DNA of 64,000 bases from Paracoccaceae bacterium Fryx2 (GTDB taxonomy: Bacteria > Pseudomonadota > Alphaproteobacteria > Rhodobacterales > Rhodobacteraceae): positions 744,001 through 808,000 of the forward strand of contig JAVSGI010000005.1 of NCBI GenBank assembly GCA_032334235.1, read 5' to 3'. Numbering within the stretch: the first letter of the stretch is position 1; every line of letters starts with the position of its first letter. Under the pieces are notes generated by a model, which did no database searches, was not told the origin of the DNA, and saw nothing but the letters and a program-made list of their open reading frames with translations. Made by a program: the position numbers and the translations under genes. Positions 26,172 to 36,903 of the stretch are shown piece by piece.

Positions 26172-26201
26172 ATATCTGGTGGTGCGGGAAGTGGCTGTCA
26201 A
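26172..26201 (-). promoter_or_regulatory. candidate lon promoter
   Basis: On the minus strand, TTGACA at 26201-26196, an 18-bp spacer and AGATAT at 26177-26172, about 80 bp upstream of the lon ATG. The -35 hexamer is a perfect housekeeping match. No clear RpoH-type element was recognised. The 314-bp lon/tgt gap also holds two palindromes and otherwise nothing recognisable. Confidence 0.5.
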
Positions 26202-26350
26202 CCAGAAGGATGTCACAAGATAATGCGCCTGTGCCCGGCGGGGGGCAAGCAGGGAATGCGCGGGGCCCCGCCAGCCCGCCCGGACCGCGCCGGATGCGCG
26301 GAATGCAGCAGAGCGAAGGCGGAAAGGACGGTCCGCCCGCCGTGCAAAGC

Positions 26351-26395
26351 GGAAAACTCTTCGAAGAGTTTTCCAAAATCCTTCGAAGGATTTTG
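26351..26395. repeat. two adjacent perfect AT-rich palindromes downstream of tgt
   Basis: A 24-bp palindrome centred on CTCTTCGAAGAG (26351-26374) abuts a 22-bp palindrome centred on TCCTTCGAAGGA (26374-26395). It lies directly downstream of the tgt stop codon and would form two strong hairpins in RNA, so it probably terminates tgt. Related motifs recur in reversed order upstream of tgt at 27646-27691. Confidence 0.75.
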
Positions 26396-26407
26396 ACCGC
26401 CCTGCAT

Positions 26408-27733
<1,326 letters not shown>

Positions 27734-29138
27734 CTAACGCCCGGTCAGCCGGTTGCCGAAGGCCGCCAGCCACGACGGCGGCCCGCCGTTCCGCGTCTCG
27801 CGCGCATCGGCCATGTTCAGCAGCCGGTACATGCCGCGCACCCCCAGCCAGCGCAACGGTTCCGGTTCCCAGCGCCGCACCCGGCGATTGACCCAGGGCA
27901 GCCGCGCCAGATCGGTGTCGCGGTCCAGCGCCAGGTCGGCCAGCGTGCGCCCCGCAAGGTTGGAGGTCGAGACCCCGACCCCGACATAGCCCCCCGCCCA
28001 GCCGATCCCCGTTGCCGGCATCAAGCCCCACCGTGGCGCACCAGTCGCGCGGCACGCCCAGCACGCCGCACCAGGCATGGTCGATCCGGGCTTTCGCCGC
28101 CGCCGGGAAATGGCGGTGCAGGATCGCGGTCAGGCGGCGGATGGTCTCGGGGTCCGGCACCCCGCTGCGGTCGATGCCCGAGCCGTAGCGGTAGGGCACG
28201 CCGCGCGCACCGACCGTGATGCGCCCGTCGCGGGTGCGCTGGCAATAGCAGTAGGCATTGGCGAAATCGCCCACAATCTCATGCCCCTGCCAGCCGATCT
28301 GCGCCCAGGTCGCCGCGTCCAGCGGTTCGGTCACGATCTGCGCCGAATTCAGCGGCAGCCAGTCGCGGCGGGTGCCGGGCAGCGTGGCGGTGAAGCCTTC
28401 GGTGGCGCGCAGGATGATCCGGGCACGGATGCTGCCGCGGTCGGTGGTCACCCGGCCCGGCGCGATCTCTGTGACCGTGGTGCCCTCGACGATCCGCACC
28501 CCCAGCCCTTCAACGGCGCGGGCCAGACCCCGCACCAGTTTCGCGGGCTGGATGCGGGCGACATTGGCGACCCGCATCGCCCCCAGCGTGCCGGGCACCG
28601 CGATCCGTGCCCGCGCCGCGTCGGCGTCGAGCAGGCTCACCCGGTCGCCCTCGCCCCAGTGCTGCCGCTCTGCCGCCTCGGCCTTCAGACGCGCCAGTTG
28701 TGCCGGATTGGTCGCCAGCATCAGCTCGTCGGTGCGCAGGATGTCGGCGTCGATGCCGTGGGCCTCGACCACCCGGATCACCTCGTCCACCGTGCCGCCC
28801 ATCGCGGCCACCATGGCCCGCACGCCCGCCTCGGTGCCGGTGGACAGATAGCGCCGGTGGTTCCAGGCAAAGCCGCCCGTCAGCCAGCCGCCATTGCGCC
28901 CCGAGGCGCCGAAGCCCGCGAAGTCCTTTTCCACCACCAGCACCTTCAGCGCCGGATCGGCCTGTTTCAGGTACCAGGCGGTCCAGAGCCCGGTATACCC
29001 CGCCCCCACGATGCAGACCTCGGCGCTCGTGTCGCCGTCAAGCGAAGGGCGGGGGACAGGCAGGCCGCCCATGTCGGCATACCAGAAGGACACGTCACCG
29101 ACCCGGGCCGGGGCGGCAGAGGGGTTCGGCGCTGGCAT
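27734..29138 (-). pseudogene. FAD-dependent amine oxidoreductase (PuuB/DadA-like) with a single-base frameshift
   Basis: DAO-fold flavoprotein resembling gamma-glutamylputrescine oxidase. The Rossmann motif VCIVGAGYTGLWTAWYL and FAD-binding FGASGRNGGWLTGGFAW are near the N-terminus. The frame is intact for about 373 codons to DWCATVGLDA and then shifts; the correct C-terminus (TGIGWAGGYVGVGVSTSNLAGR through to FGNRLTGR) continues in another frame to a TAG at 27734. The sequence GAT-G-CCG-GCA at 28022-28014 (minus strand) looks like one inserted G relative to the expected Asp-Pro-Ala. A true mutation or a sequencing error fits equally well. Without the shift the protein would be about 467 residues. 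The ATG has GGGAG seven bases upstream. Confidence 0.85.
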
Positions 29139-29239
29139 CGGTGGCTCCCGGGCGGCGGGGGCGGTGTCGCCCCCTGCCCGCCCTGCGTGCCGCAATCGCG
29201 GCCCTGCTGCAACCGGATTTGCCCAGTTGCCCGCGCGGG

Positions 29240-30316
29240 TCAGATCGCCGCCACCGCCTCGTCGCCGTCATGCGCCCTGTTCCAGCGGATCGAGGACCAC
29301 AGCGACACCCCGATCAGCGCCGCCCCGCCCAGCCCGGTGATCACCTCGGGTATATGCACCAGCGTCTGGACATACATGATCACCGACAGGATCAGGATGG
29401 CATAGAATGCCCCGTGTTCCAGATAGCGGTATTGCGCCAGCGTGCCGCGTTCCACCAGCATGATGGTCATCGACCGCACATACATCGCGCCGATTCCCAG
29501 ACCGATGGCGATGACGAACAGGTTCTGGCTGAGCGCGAAGGCCCCGATCACCCCGTCGAACGAGAACGAGGCGTCCAGCACCTCCAGATACAGGAACGCC
29601 CCCAGGCCGCCCTTGGCAGCCCCGGTCAGCGTTTCCTGCGAGGCGTCCAGAAAGCCGCCCACCACCTCGACCAGCAGGAAGGTCAGCAGCCCGTAGATCG
29701 CGGCGTTGATGAAAACCTGCGATTCGGCACCTTCCAGCAGCCGCGAGAAGCCAAGGATCAGGCACAGCACGAAGGCGATCTCGACCCCCTTGATGTTGGC
29801 GAACTGCGACATCCGCCGCTCAAGCGCGCCGATCCAGTGCACGTCCTTGTCGTGATCGAAGAAGTAGCTGAGGCCGACCATCATCAGGAAGGTGCCGCCG
29901 AAGGCCGCGATCGGCAGATGCGCCTCCTTCATGATGCGGGCATATTCCTCGGGCTGGGCTGCGGCCAGCACCATGGCGTCGATCGGCCCGATGTTGGCGG
30001 CCACCACGACGATCAGCAGCGGGAAGACGATCCGCATCCCGAACACCGCGATCAGGATGCCCCAGGTCAGGAACCGCCGCTGCCATTCCGGCGTCATGTC
30101 CTTGAGCTTGTTGGCGTTGACGATGGCGTTGTCGAAGGACAGCGATATCTCCAGCACCGCCAGCACGCAGCAGATGAAGAAGATCGTCGCCATCCCGGAT
30201 ACCGTGCCGGTCGTCTGCCAGCCGAGCAGGCCCCCGAGCGCAAGGCCGACGGCGGTGACGATGAATGCCCAGTTGAAATAGCGCAGCGTCGGCTTCAGTG
30301 CGGGTGCGTCGGTCAT
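29240..30316 (-). CDS. DUF475/TerC-like integral membrane protein
   Basis: A 358-residue polytopic membrane protein of the DUF475 family, related to the TerC/LysE-type transporter fold. The conserved acidic intramembrane motifs are visible: LEISLSFDNAIVNANKLKDM in the first half and LEVLDASFSFDGVIGAFALS in the second, an internal duplication typical of TerC-like proteins that may coordinate metal ions. About ten hydrophobic segments are present. TerC relatives take part in metal-ion export or metalation of exported enzymes; the substrate here is unknown. Start MTDAPALKPTLRYFNW. It lies upstream of the FAD oxidoreductase gene on the same strand. Confidence 0.88.
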   Translation of the reverse strand: MTDAPALKPTLRYFNWAFIVTAVGLALGGLLGWQTTGTVSGMATIFFICCVLAVLEISLSFDNAIVNANKLKDMTPEWQRRFLTWGILIAVFGMRIVFPLLIVVVAANIGPIDAMVLAAAQPEEYARIMKEAHLPIAAFGGTFLMMVGLSYFFDHDKDVHWIGALERRMSQFANIKGVEIAFVLCLILGFSRLLEGAESQVFINAAIYGLLTFLLVEVVGGFLDASQETLTGAAKGGLGAFLYLEVLDASFSFDGVIGAFALSQNLFVIAIGLGIGAMYVRSMTIMLVERGTLAQYRYLEHGAFYAILILSVIMYVQTLVHIPEVITGLGGAALIGVSLWSSIRWNRAHDGDEAVAAI

Positions 30317-30563
30317 GCCCGGCACCCCGCCTGACGGATACCGACCTGAGTGACGCGCCACGCGGGCGTGGGGCAGGCATGGGGCAAGGGGGGCATCTGG
30401 GGGCTTCCGGGCGACCTGTTCGTTTCTGCAGTGCCGACATCGTCAGAGCGTCGCCTGCTCTGGCCAGAGGGGCCCGGTCACCGTATTCCGCCCCGGGGTC
30501 GTGCCGCCGGATCACGCATGAGGTAATGCAGAATTTCCCGCCTTGCAAGGCCGGGGCAGCGCC

Positions 30564-31559
30564 TCAGGCGCGCATCAGCCGGACCGCGGCAACCGCCGCG
30601 TCGGCGACATCCAGAAGCCGCGCCAGATAGTGTTCGCGGGCGGCGAAGGCCCGGCTGCCCTGCCCGGTGAAACCGTCCTCCAGCGCGTCGATCAGCCGGT
30701 TCAGGCGGCGCTGGTGGATGCCGAGCCGCAGCTGCACCGGGTCGGCCAGCACGCCCGCGAAAGCCGTTGCCGCCGCCCCTGTCATCACCAGCCCCACCAG
30801 CGCCGCGCCCCCCAGCAGCGGCGACGCCGCAACCGGAAAAACCCCATACCACATCGACCCGATCCCGGCGCCCAGCGGAAAGGCCGCGATGGCCGCCTGA
30901 TGCGCCAGCACGGCGGCCAGCGTCGGCGCCAGCGACACCATGCCCGGCGTCACCGCATGAAAGGCCAGCGCCCCCGCCCCCAGCGTGCCGAGGGCGGTCG
31001 TCATCTCGGCCACCGCCGAGCGCGTGCCGGTATAGTCGCCCAGCGTGCGCGAGACCTGCGCCTGAAGGCCCGCCAGCGCCTCGGGTCCGGCGCGCGCCGC
31101 GACCACCGCCCGCAATGCGGGTTGCGCCAGCATCGCCTCGGTCAGCGCGTCGCGGGTCCGGGTGCCCTGCGGCAGTTCCAGCAGGTCGGTCAGGATCAGG
31201 CTTTCCACCCGGCGCGCAACCTCGGTTTCCAGCAGGATGGGCTTGCTGCCCAGCCAGTCGGCGGCGCGGGTCAGGCGGGCGCGGCGCAGGCCCCAGGCCC
31301 CTATCCGGCTGAGCACCAGCACCGGCGCCAGCGCCAGATTGACCGGCGCGCGCAGCACGTCGCCGCCAAGGGCTGCACGGTGCAGCGCCAGACTGCCGCC
31401 AAGACCGAAATGGCGCCGCACGAAGTCCGGAACCCGGGCGCGGCGGTCGGCGAAATAGGCGGCTGCTGCGGCCTGCATCGCGGCCTCAAGCGCCGCAGGG
31501 TCTGCGGCGACCGGCGCGGCCGCCTGTCGTGCGTCGCCGTGCGCGCGTGCCTGATCCAT
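30564..31559 (-). CDS. membrane-associated protein of unknown function (possibly DUF6635)
   Basis: A 331-residue Ala-rich protein. It has a helical N-terminal region (AMQAAAAAYFADRRARVPDFVRRHFG), a probable amphipathic or membrane segment (RAPVNLALAPVLVLSRIGAWGLRRA), a central helical domain, and a hydrophobic pair of helices at about residues 195-265 (GTLGAGALAFHAVTPGMVSLAPTLAAVLAH; LLGGAALVGLVMTGAAATAFAGVLADPVQ). I recall this layout from a family labelled DUF6635 but cannot verify it. No catalytic motif is visible. It is divergent from the ABC exporter operon. Confidence 0.7.
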   Translation of the reverse strand: MDQARAHGDARQAAAPVAADPAALEAAMQAAAAAYFADRRARVPDFVRRHFGLGGSLALHRAALGGDVLRAPVNLALAPVLVLSRIGAWGLRRARLTRAADWLGSKPILLETEVARRVESLILTDLLELPQGTRTRDALTEAMLAQPALRAVVAARAGPEALAGLQAQVSRTLGDYTGTRSAVAEMTTALGTLGAGALAFHAVTPGMVSLAPTLAAVLAHQAAIAAFPLGAGIGSMWYGVFPVAASPLLGGAALVGLVMTGAAATAFAGVLADPVQLRLGIHQRRLNRLIDALEDGFTGQGSRAFAAREHYLARLLDVADAAVAAVRLMRA

Positions 31560-31721
31560 GATTCTGCCCTGCCCCGATCACCGTTTTCCTTGCTCACAGA
31601 TGGGCGCGGGCGCAACCGCGCGCAAGACGCCTGCCCGGCCCGACGCTGCGGATCCGTTGCCACAGGCGGCTGTGCGCCGCGCCGGGGCGTGCTAGATGGC
31701 AAGGCTGAAAGCGGAGGCGCC

Positions 31722-32378
31722 ATGCTCTTGTCCCTGACCGGCCTTGCCAAAAGCTACCCCACGGGCGAAGGCCCGCTGCGGGTGCTGGATGGCGTCGACC
31801 TGACCCTTGCCCCGGGCGAAAGCCTGGCGCTGACCGGCGAATCCGGCAGCGGAAAAAGCACGCTGCTGCATCTGGTGGCGGGGCTCGACCGGGCCGATGC
31901 CGGGCAATTGGTGATCGAAGGGCAGGACATGACGGCGGCGGGCGATGCCGCCTGGGCCGCGCTGCGCCGGGGCACGGTGGGGCTGGTGTTCCAGCAGTTC
32001 AACCTGATCCCCTCGCTGAACGTCGCGGCCAACCTTGCGTTTCAGGCCCGGCTGGCGGGGCGGCATGACGCCGCCCGGCAGGCGGCGCTGGCGGAGGCGC
32101 TGGGGCTGGAGAAGCTGCTCGCGCGCTACCCCGAGCAGCTTTCGGGCGGCCAGCAGCAGCGGGTCGCGATCGGGCGCACGCTGGCCGCCCGGCCCCGTCT
32201 CGTGCTGGCCGACGAGCCGACCGGCAACCTTGACGAGGCGACCGCCGACGCGGTGATGGACCTGCTGTTGCGGCTGGTGGCGCAGACCGGGGCGGGGCTG
32301 CTGATGGTCACCCACTCGCCCCGGCTGGCGGGTCGGCTGGACCGGCGGGTGCATCTGACCGCCGGGCGGGTGGGCTGA
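31722..32378 (+). CDS. ABC transporter ATP-binding protein (LolD/AttE-like)
   Basis: A 218-residue ATPase of the MacB/LolD subfamily. Walker A is GESGSGKST (39-47), the Q-loop is VFQQFNLIPSLN, the signature is LSGGQQQR (about 140-147) and Walker B is VLADEPTGNLDEAT. It has a strong GGAGG Shine-Dalgarno. Its stop codon overlaps the start of the permease gene (TGATG), and the permease gene in turn overlaps an AttH-like gene, so all three form one operon matching the AttEFGH-type arrangement. Such ATPases power extraction or export of lipid-linked or periplasmic substrates by an FtsX-type permease. Confidence 0.93.
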   Translation: MLLSLTGLAKSYPTGEGPLRVLDGVDLTLAPGESLALTGESGSGKSTLLHLVAGLDRADAGQLVIEGQDMTAAGDAAWAALRRGTVGLVFQQFNLIPSLNVAANLAFQARLAGRHDAARQAALAEALGLEKLLARYPEQLSGGQQQRVAIGRTLAARPRLVLADEPTGNLDEATADAVMDLLLRLVAQTGAGLLMVTHSPRLAGRLDRRVHLTAGRVG

Positions 32379-34768
32379 TGCGGCGGGCGGGGCTGGCGGC
32401 ACTGCTGTCGCACTGGCGCAGGCATCCCCTGCAACTGGCGATGCTGCTTCTGGGGCTGGCACTGGCGACCGCGCTCTGGTCAGGGGTGCAGGCGATCAAC
32501 GCCGAGGCGCGCGCGAGCTACGACCGGGCGGCGGGGGCGCTGGGGCAGGACGCCATGGCGCGGATCGTGGCACGCGGTGGCGGCACGGTGGCAGAGGCCG
32601 ATTATGTCGCGCTGCGCCGTGCGGGCTGGCCGGTCTCGCCGGTGGTCGAGGGGCGGCTGATGCCCTCGGGGCTGCGCCTGATCGGAATTGAACCCCTGAC
32701 CCTGCCGCGATCCGCGCAGCGCGTCCCGGTGCTGGAGGGCGGCGACGCGGCGGCCTTCCTGTCCGGCCCCGGCCTGCTGTTCGCCAGCGCCGAGACAGCC
32801 GCCGGGCTGGACGGCGCGGGCCTGCCGCCGTTGCGGGTTGCCGAAGACTTGCCGCCAGGCACCGCGCTGGCCGACATCGGCGTGGCGCAGCGCCTGCTGC
32901 GGCTGGAGGGGCGGCTGTCGCACCTGCTCCTGCCCGATGCGCCGCATCCCGACCCGGCCACCCTGCCCGCCGGGCTGGTGCTGCACACCCCCGCGCCGGC
33001 GGAAGACCTTGCCCGCCTGACCGACAGCTTCCATCTGAACCTGACCGCCTTCGGCCTGCTGGCCTTCGCGGTCGGGCTGTTCATCGTGCATTCCGCCATC
33101 GGCCTTGCGTTCGAGCAGCGCCGCCCGGTGTTCCGCACCCTGCGCGCGCTGGGGATTCCGGCGCGCACGCTGACCGGGCTCTTGCTGGCGGAACTGCTGG
33201 TGCTGGCGCTGGTGGCGGGGGTGCTGGGCGTGGTGCTGGGTTACGGCGTGGCGGCGCTTCTGCTGCCCGATGTGGCCGCCACCCTGCGCGGGCTTTACGG
33301 CGCCGAGGTGCCGGGCACGCTCAGCCTGCGCCCGTCGTGGTGGCTGGCGGGGCTTGGGATCGCGGTGCTGGGCACGCTGGTCGCGGCGGCGCAAAGCCTG
33401 TGGCGGGTGTGGCGGCTGCCGCTGCTGGCGCCCGCACAGCCGCGCGCCTGGGCGCGGGCCTCGGCGGCGGGGCTGCGCTGGCAGGCCGGGCTGGGGCTGG
33501 CACTGCTGGCGGGCGCGCTGGCGCTGGGGCTGGCGGGGCGCGGGCTCTGGGCCGGTTTCGGGGTGCTGGGCGGGCTCTTACTCGGGGCGGCGCTGCTGCT
33601 GCCGGTGTTCCTTACGGCGGTGACATGGGCGGGCGAGCGGCTGTCGCGCGGCGTGCTGACGCAATGGTTCTGGGCCGACACCCGCCAGCAACTGCCCGGC
33701 CTGTCGCTGGCGCTGATGGCGCTGTTGCTGGCCCTGGCGGCGAATGTCGGCGTCGGCACGATGGTCGCAAGCTTCCGGCTGACCTTCACCGGCTGGCTGG
33801 ACCAGCGGCTGGCCTCCGAGCTTTACATCACCGCCCGCGACCCGGCCGAGGCGGCGGCGATGGCGGACTGGCTGGGCCCGCGCTCCGACGCGGTGCTGCC
33901 GATCTGGAACGCCGAAACCCTGATCCTTGGCGCGAAGGGCGAGGTTTACGGCGTCACCGACCACGCCACCTACCGCGACAACTGGCCCCTGCTGCAAGCG
34001 GTGCCCGACGTATGGCAGGCGGTGGCCGAGGGGCGCGCCCTGCTGGTCAACGAGCAACTGGCGCGCCGGGCGGGGCTGGCGATGGGCGACGCGGTGCCCC
34101 TGCCCGGCGGCGCGCTGCCGGTGGCGGGCATCTATTCCGACTACGGCAACCCGCAGCCGCAGGTGATCGTTTCAACCGAGACCCTGACCGCGCGTTTCCC
34201 CGACACCCCGCGCCTGCGCTTTGCCGTGCGGGTCGCGCCTGCGGAAGCCGGGGCACTGGCCGCCGACCTGCGCGCCGCGTTCGACCTGCCCGAAACGGCG
34301 GTGATCGATCAGGCCACCATCAAGGCCTTCTCGCTGCGCATCTTCGAGCGCACCTTCGCCGTGACCGCCGCGCTGAACGTGCTGACGCTGGGGGTTGCGG
34401 GGCTTGCGATGTTCGCCAGCCTGATGACCCTGGCGGGGATGCGCCTGCCGCAACTGGCGCCGGTCTGGGCGATGGGGCTGACGCGGGCGCGGCTGGCGGG
34501 TCTCGACCTTGCGCGCACCCTGCTGCTGGCAATGCTGGTGCTGGCGGCGGCGCTGCCCCTGGGGCTGGCGCTGGCCTGGGTGCTGCTGGCGGTGGTCAAT
34601 GTAGCGGCCTTCGGCTGGCGGTTGCCGATGCGGGTGTTTCCGGCCGACTGGCTGCTGCTGGGGGGGCTGGCGCTGCTGGCCGCCCTTGTGGCGGCGGCGA
34701 TTCCGGTGCTGCGGCTGGCACGCACGCCGCCGGGCGATCTGGTGAAGGTGTTCACGAATGAACGTTAG
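32378..34768 (+). CDS. FtsX/MacB-type ABC permease with two FtsX domains
   Basis: A 796-residue membrane protein. It has an N-terminal transmembrane helix (LQLAMLLLGLALATALW) and a periplasmic domain, then a first FtsX three-helix block (about residues 218-365, containing LAFAVGLFIVHSAIGLAFEQRRP). A second transmembrane block and periplasmic domain follow, and a C-terminal FtsX block (about residues 660-796, LNVLTLGVAGLAMFASLMTL to LARTPPGDLVKV). It therefore resembles AttF and AttG fused into one chain, or a LolC/E-like tandem. It is translationally coupled to the ATPase upstream and overlaps the AttH-like gene downstream by 11 bp. Confidence 0.9.
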   Translation: MRRAGLAALLSHWRRHPLQLAMLLLGLALATALWSGVQAINAEARASYDRAAGALGQDAMARIVARGGGTVAEADYVALRRAGWPVSPVVEGRLMPSGLRLIGIEPLTLPRSAQRVPVLEGGDAAAFLSGPGLLFASAETAAGLDGAGLPPLRVAEDLPPGTALADIGVAQRLLRLEGRLSHLLLPDAPHPDPATLPAGLVLHTPAPAEDLARLTDSFHLNLTAFGLLAFAVGLFIVHSAIGLAFEQRRPVFRTLRALGIPARTLTGLLLAELLVLALVAGVLGVVLGYGVAALLLPDVAATLRGLYGAEVPGTLSLRPSWWLAGLGIAVLGTLVAAAQSLWRVWRLPLLAPAQPRAWARASAAGLRWQAGLGLALLAGALALGLAGRGLWAGFGVLGGLLLGAALLLPVFLTAVTWAGERLSRGVLTQWFWADTRQQLPGLSLALMALLLALAANVGVGTMVASFRLTFTGWLDQRLASELYITARDPAEAAAMADWLGPRSDAVLPIWNAETLILGAKGEVYGVTDHATYRDNWPLLQAVPDVWQAVAEGRALLVNEQLARRAGLAMGDAVPLPGGALPVAGIYSDYGNPQPQVIVSTETLTARFPDTPRLRFAVRVAPAEAGALAADLRAAFDLPETAVIDQATIKAFSLRIFERTFAVTAALNVLTLGVAGLAMFASLMTLAGMRLPQLAPVWAMGLTRARLAGLDLARTLLLAMLVLAAALPLGLALAWVLLAVVNVAAFGWRLPMRVFPADWLLLGGLALLAALVAAAIPVLRLARTPPGDLVKVFTNER

Positions 34769-35810
34769 GATATTGCTCGCAGCCCTGCTGCTCGCCACCC
34801 CCGCCGAGCCGCAGGGTTTTGCGGGCCTCGGCGGCGATGCCGAAGGCTTCGCCATCCCCGAGCGCCGCGCGCTGGACTTCCCCGCCGACCACGGCCCGCA
34901 CCCCGATTTCCGCATCGAGTGGTGGTATCTGACCGCCACGCTGACCGGCCCCGACGGCACCGAGTATGGCGCGCAGTGGACGCTGTTCCGCTCGGCCTTC
35001 GCGCCGGGTGAAGGCGTTGGCTGGGCCAGCCCGCAGCTCTGGATGGGCCATGCCGCCGTCACCACGCCCGACGCGCATTTCGTGGCCGAACGGCTGGCGC
35101 GCGGCGGCATCGGGCAGGCCGGGGTGACGGCCGCGCCGTTTGCCGCGTGGATCGACGACTGGCAGATGACCGGACGGGCGCCGGAAGGGGCCGACGAACT
35201 GTCGGCGCTCGACCTTGCCGCCACGGGCCCCGGCTTTTCCTATGCGCTGAGCCTCGATGCCATCGGCCCGCTGGTGGCACAGGGCGAGGCCGGCTATTCG
35301 GTGAAATCGGCCGCCGGGCAGGCCAGCCACTACTATTCGCAGCCGTTCTACCGGGTCGGCGGCAGCCTGACGCTGGGGGACCGGCTTATCCCGGTTACCG
35401 GGCAGGCCTGGCTTGACCGCGAGTGGTCGTCGCAACCGCTGGCGGCCGACCAGACCGGCTGGGACTGGATCTCGCTGATGTTCGACGACGGCGCGCGGCT
35501 GATGGGGTTCCGCCTGCGTGACGCCGGGGAAGGCTACACCAGCGCCACCTGGATCGACCCCGACGGCACCCCGACCCCGATGCCACCCGGCGCGCTTCGG
35601 CTGACCCCGCTGCGGCAGGAAACGGTGGCCGGGCGCGATGTGCCGGTGGACTGGCGGGTGGAACTGCCCGCGCGCGCGCTCGATGTGACGCTGACCGCGC
35701 TGAACCCGCAGGCGTGGATGGCCACCTCGGTGCCCTATTGGGAAGGCCCGGTCCGCATCGGCGGCAGCCATCCGGGGCGCGGGTATCTGGAGATGACGGG
35801 ATATGACTGA
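34758..35810 (+). CDS. AttH/CrtC-like lipocalin-fold exported protein
   Basis: A 350-residue protein with a signal peptide (MNVRILLAALLLATPAEPQG). It contains two lipocalin-like domains of the AttH/carotenoid 1,2-hydratase family: the N-terminal one with FRIEWWYLTATLTGPDGTEYGAQWTLFR and GWASPQLWMGHAAVT, the C-terminal one with WLDREWSSQPLAADQTGWDWISLMFDDGARLMGFRL. CrtC hydrates carotenoids, but genes in this ABC-linked context are AttH-like and presumably carry or process a hydrophobic molecule handled by the transporter. The start codon lies inside the end of the permease gene. No carotenoid genes are nearby. Confidence 0.87.
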   Translation: MNVRILLAALLLATPAEPQGFAGLGGDAEGFAIPERRALDFPADHGPHPDFRIEWWYLTATLTGPDGTEYGAQWTLFRSAFAPGEGVGWASPQLWMGHAAVTTPDAHFVAERLARGGIGQAGVTAAPFAAWIDDWQMTGRAPEGADELSALDLAATGPGFSYALSLDAIGPLVAQGEAGYSVKSAAGQASHYYSQPFYRVGGSLTLGDRLIPVTGQAWLDREWSSQPLAADQTGWDWISLMFDDGARLMGFRLRDAGEGYTSATWIDPDGTPTPMPPGALRLTPLRQETVAGRDVPVDWRVELPARALDVTLTALNPQAWMATSVPYWEGPVRIGGSHPGRGYLEMTGYD

Positions 35811-36039
35811 CCGGGGCCTGTTGTCCGCGCAGCCCGACCCGTGACCACATCACCCGCCGACACTGCCGGGGCGGTTCGCCAGCCGGGCGCGCGCGGTGGT
35901 GCCGTCGGTCTCGCGCCACCCGGACCTGTGCGCCGTGCTCCGTAAGATTCTCTCTCCAGCCGTCGCCGGGCGACAGGGTGACGGTGCAGACCGGCGAGCC
36001 CCCCACCCCCATCCCCAGTGCAGACCGCCGGGCGGACCC

Positions 36040-36834
36040 TCAGGACCGCGGGGGGCGCCTGCGCACGGGCCTGCGCGCCGTGCTGGCGCGAAACGCCGCA
36101 TTCACCCGCTCTGGCCCCAGCGTCAGCGCCATGCGGCGCAGCGCGAAGCGGACATGCGCCATCTCCTCGTAATAGGAAATGAAGGTGTAGTTGACCCCCG
36201 CCCCGGCAACCGCCCCCAGCACCGGCAGGGTCTGCGAGGCCAGCTTCTGCCCGATCACCGCGGCAAACCGCGGAGCCACCGCCGAAATCGCCGCCTTGAC
36301 CGTGGCGCCGTTGATCGCGATGCGCGAGCCGAAGAAGGTGGTCTCCACCCCGTCATCCTCGGCCAGCGGTCCGCCGCTGCCGAACACGCGGATGCATTCC
36401 AGCCGGATCTCGTCGTCCTGCGGGTCGAAGCCGTGCATCACCGCAACCTTGCGGATGGCACCGAACATCGTGGTCACCGTGACCGGCAGTTCGACCAGCG
36501 CCGCGGGCAGGCCGCCGAAACCGCCCGCCGCCCCGGTGGCCGTCACGGCGACCCGGTTCGCCCAGGGGCCGAGACGCGGCATCCGCGGGTCGTCGGACAG
36601 TGTCGCCGCCCGATCGTAGGACCAGTGCAGCGCCTGCGCCGTGACCTCCTCGATCCGGTCCTTGGCGGCGTCGGGCAGCCGTTCCAGCAGGTTCTCGGCC
36701 TTGCCACCGAAATACATGATGGTCTTCATCAGCAGACCCGAGGCCCGCCGGTACCGCGTCGCAATGCCCGCGATCTCGGTCTCTGCCGCGTCGGTCCAGG
36801 GCTGAACCCCGGGTGAAGATGCGCTTGCCGCCAT
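36040..36834 (-). CDS. EcsC-family protein
   Basis: A 264-residue protein of the EcsC family (named after a gene in the Bacillus ecs locus; molecular role unknown). Features are a helical N-terminal part (WTDAAETEIAGIATRYRRASGLLMKTI), a Gly/Ala-rich central region (TATGAAGGFGGLPAALVELPVTVTTMFGAIRKVAVMHGFDP) and a second helical region (GAVAGAGVNYTFISYYEEMAHVRFALRRM). It may be peripheral at the membrane. The start ATG has AAGGGGAAC upstream; 19 further upstream codons are not conserved-looking. It follows a GNAT gene on the same strand. Confidence 0.88.
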   Translation of the reverse strand: MAASASSPGVQPWTDAAETEIAGIATRYRRASGLLMKTIMYFGGKAENLLERLPDAAKDRIEEVTAQALHWSYDRAATLSDDPRMPRLGPWANRVAVTATGAAGGFGGLPAALVELPVTVTTMFGAIRKVAVMHGFDPQDDEIRLECIRVFGSGGPLAEDDGVETTFFGSRIAINGATVKAAISAVAPRFAAVIGQKLASQTLPVLGAVAGAGVNYTFISYYEEMAHVRFALRRMALTLGPERVNAAFRASTARRPVRRRPPRS

Positions 36835-36903
36835 GGTAGTTCCCCTTGTGCCGCACAGCTTCAACGTCGGCATGTCGGGCCCCGGTTTCAAGGGCGCGGC
36901 GGC

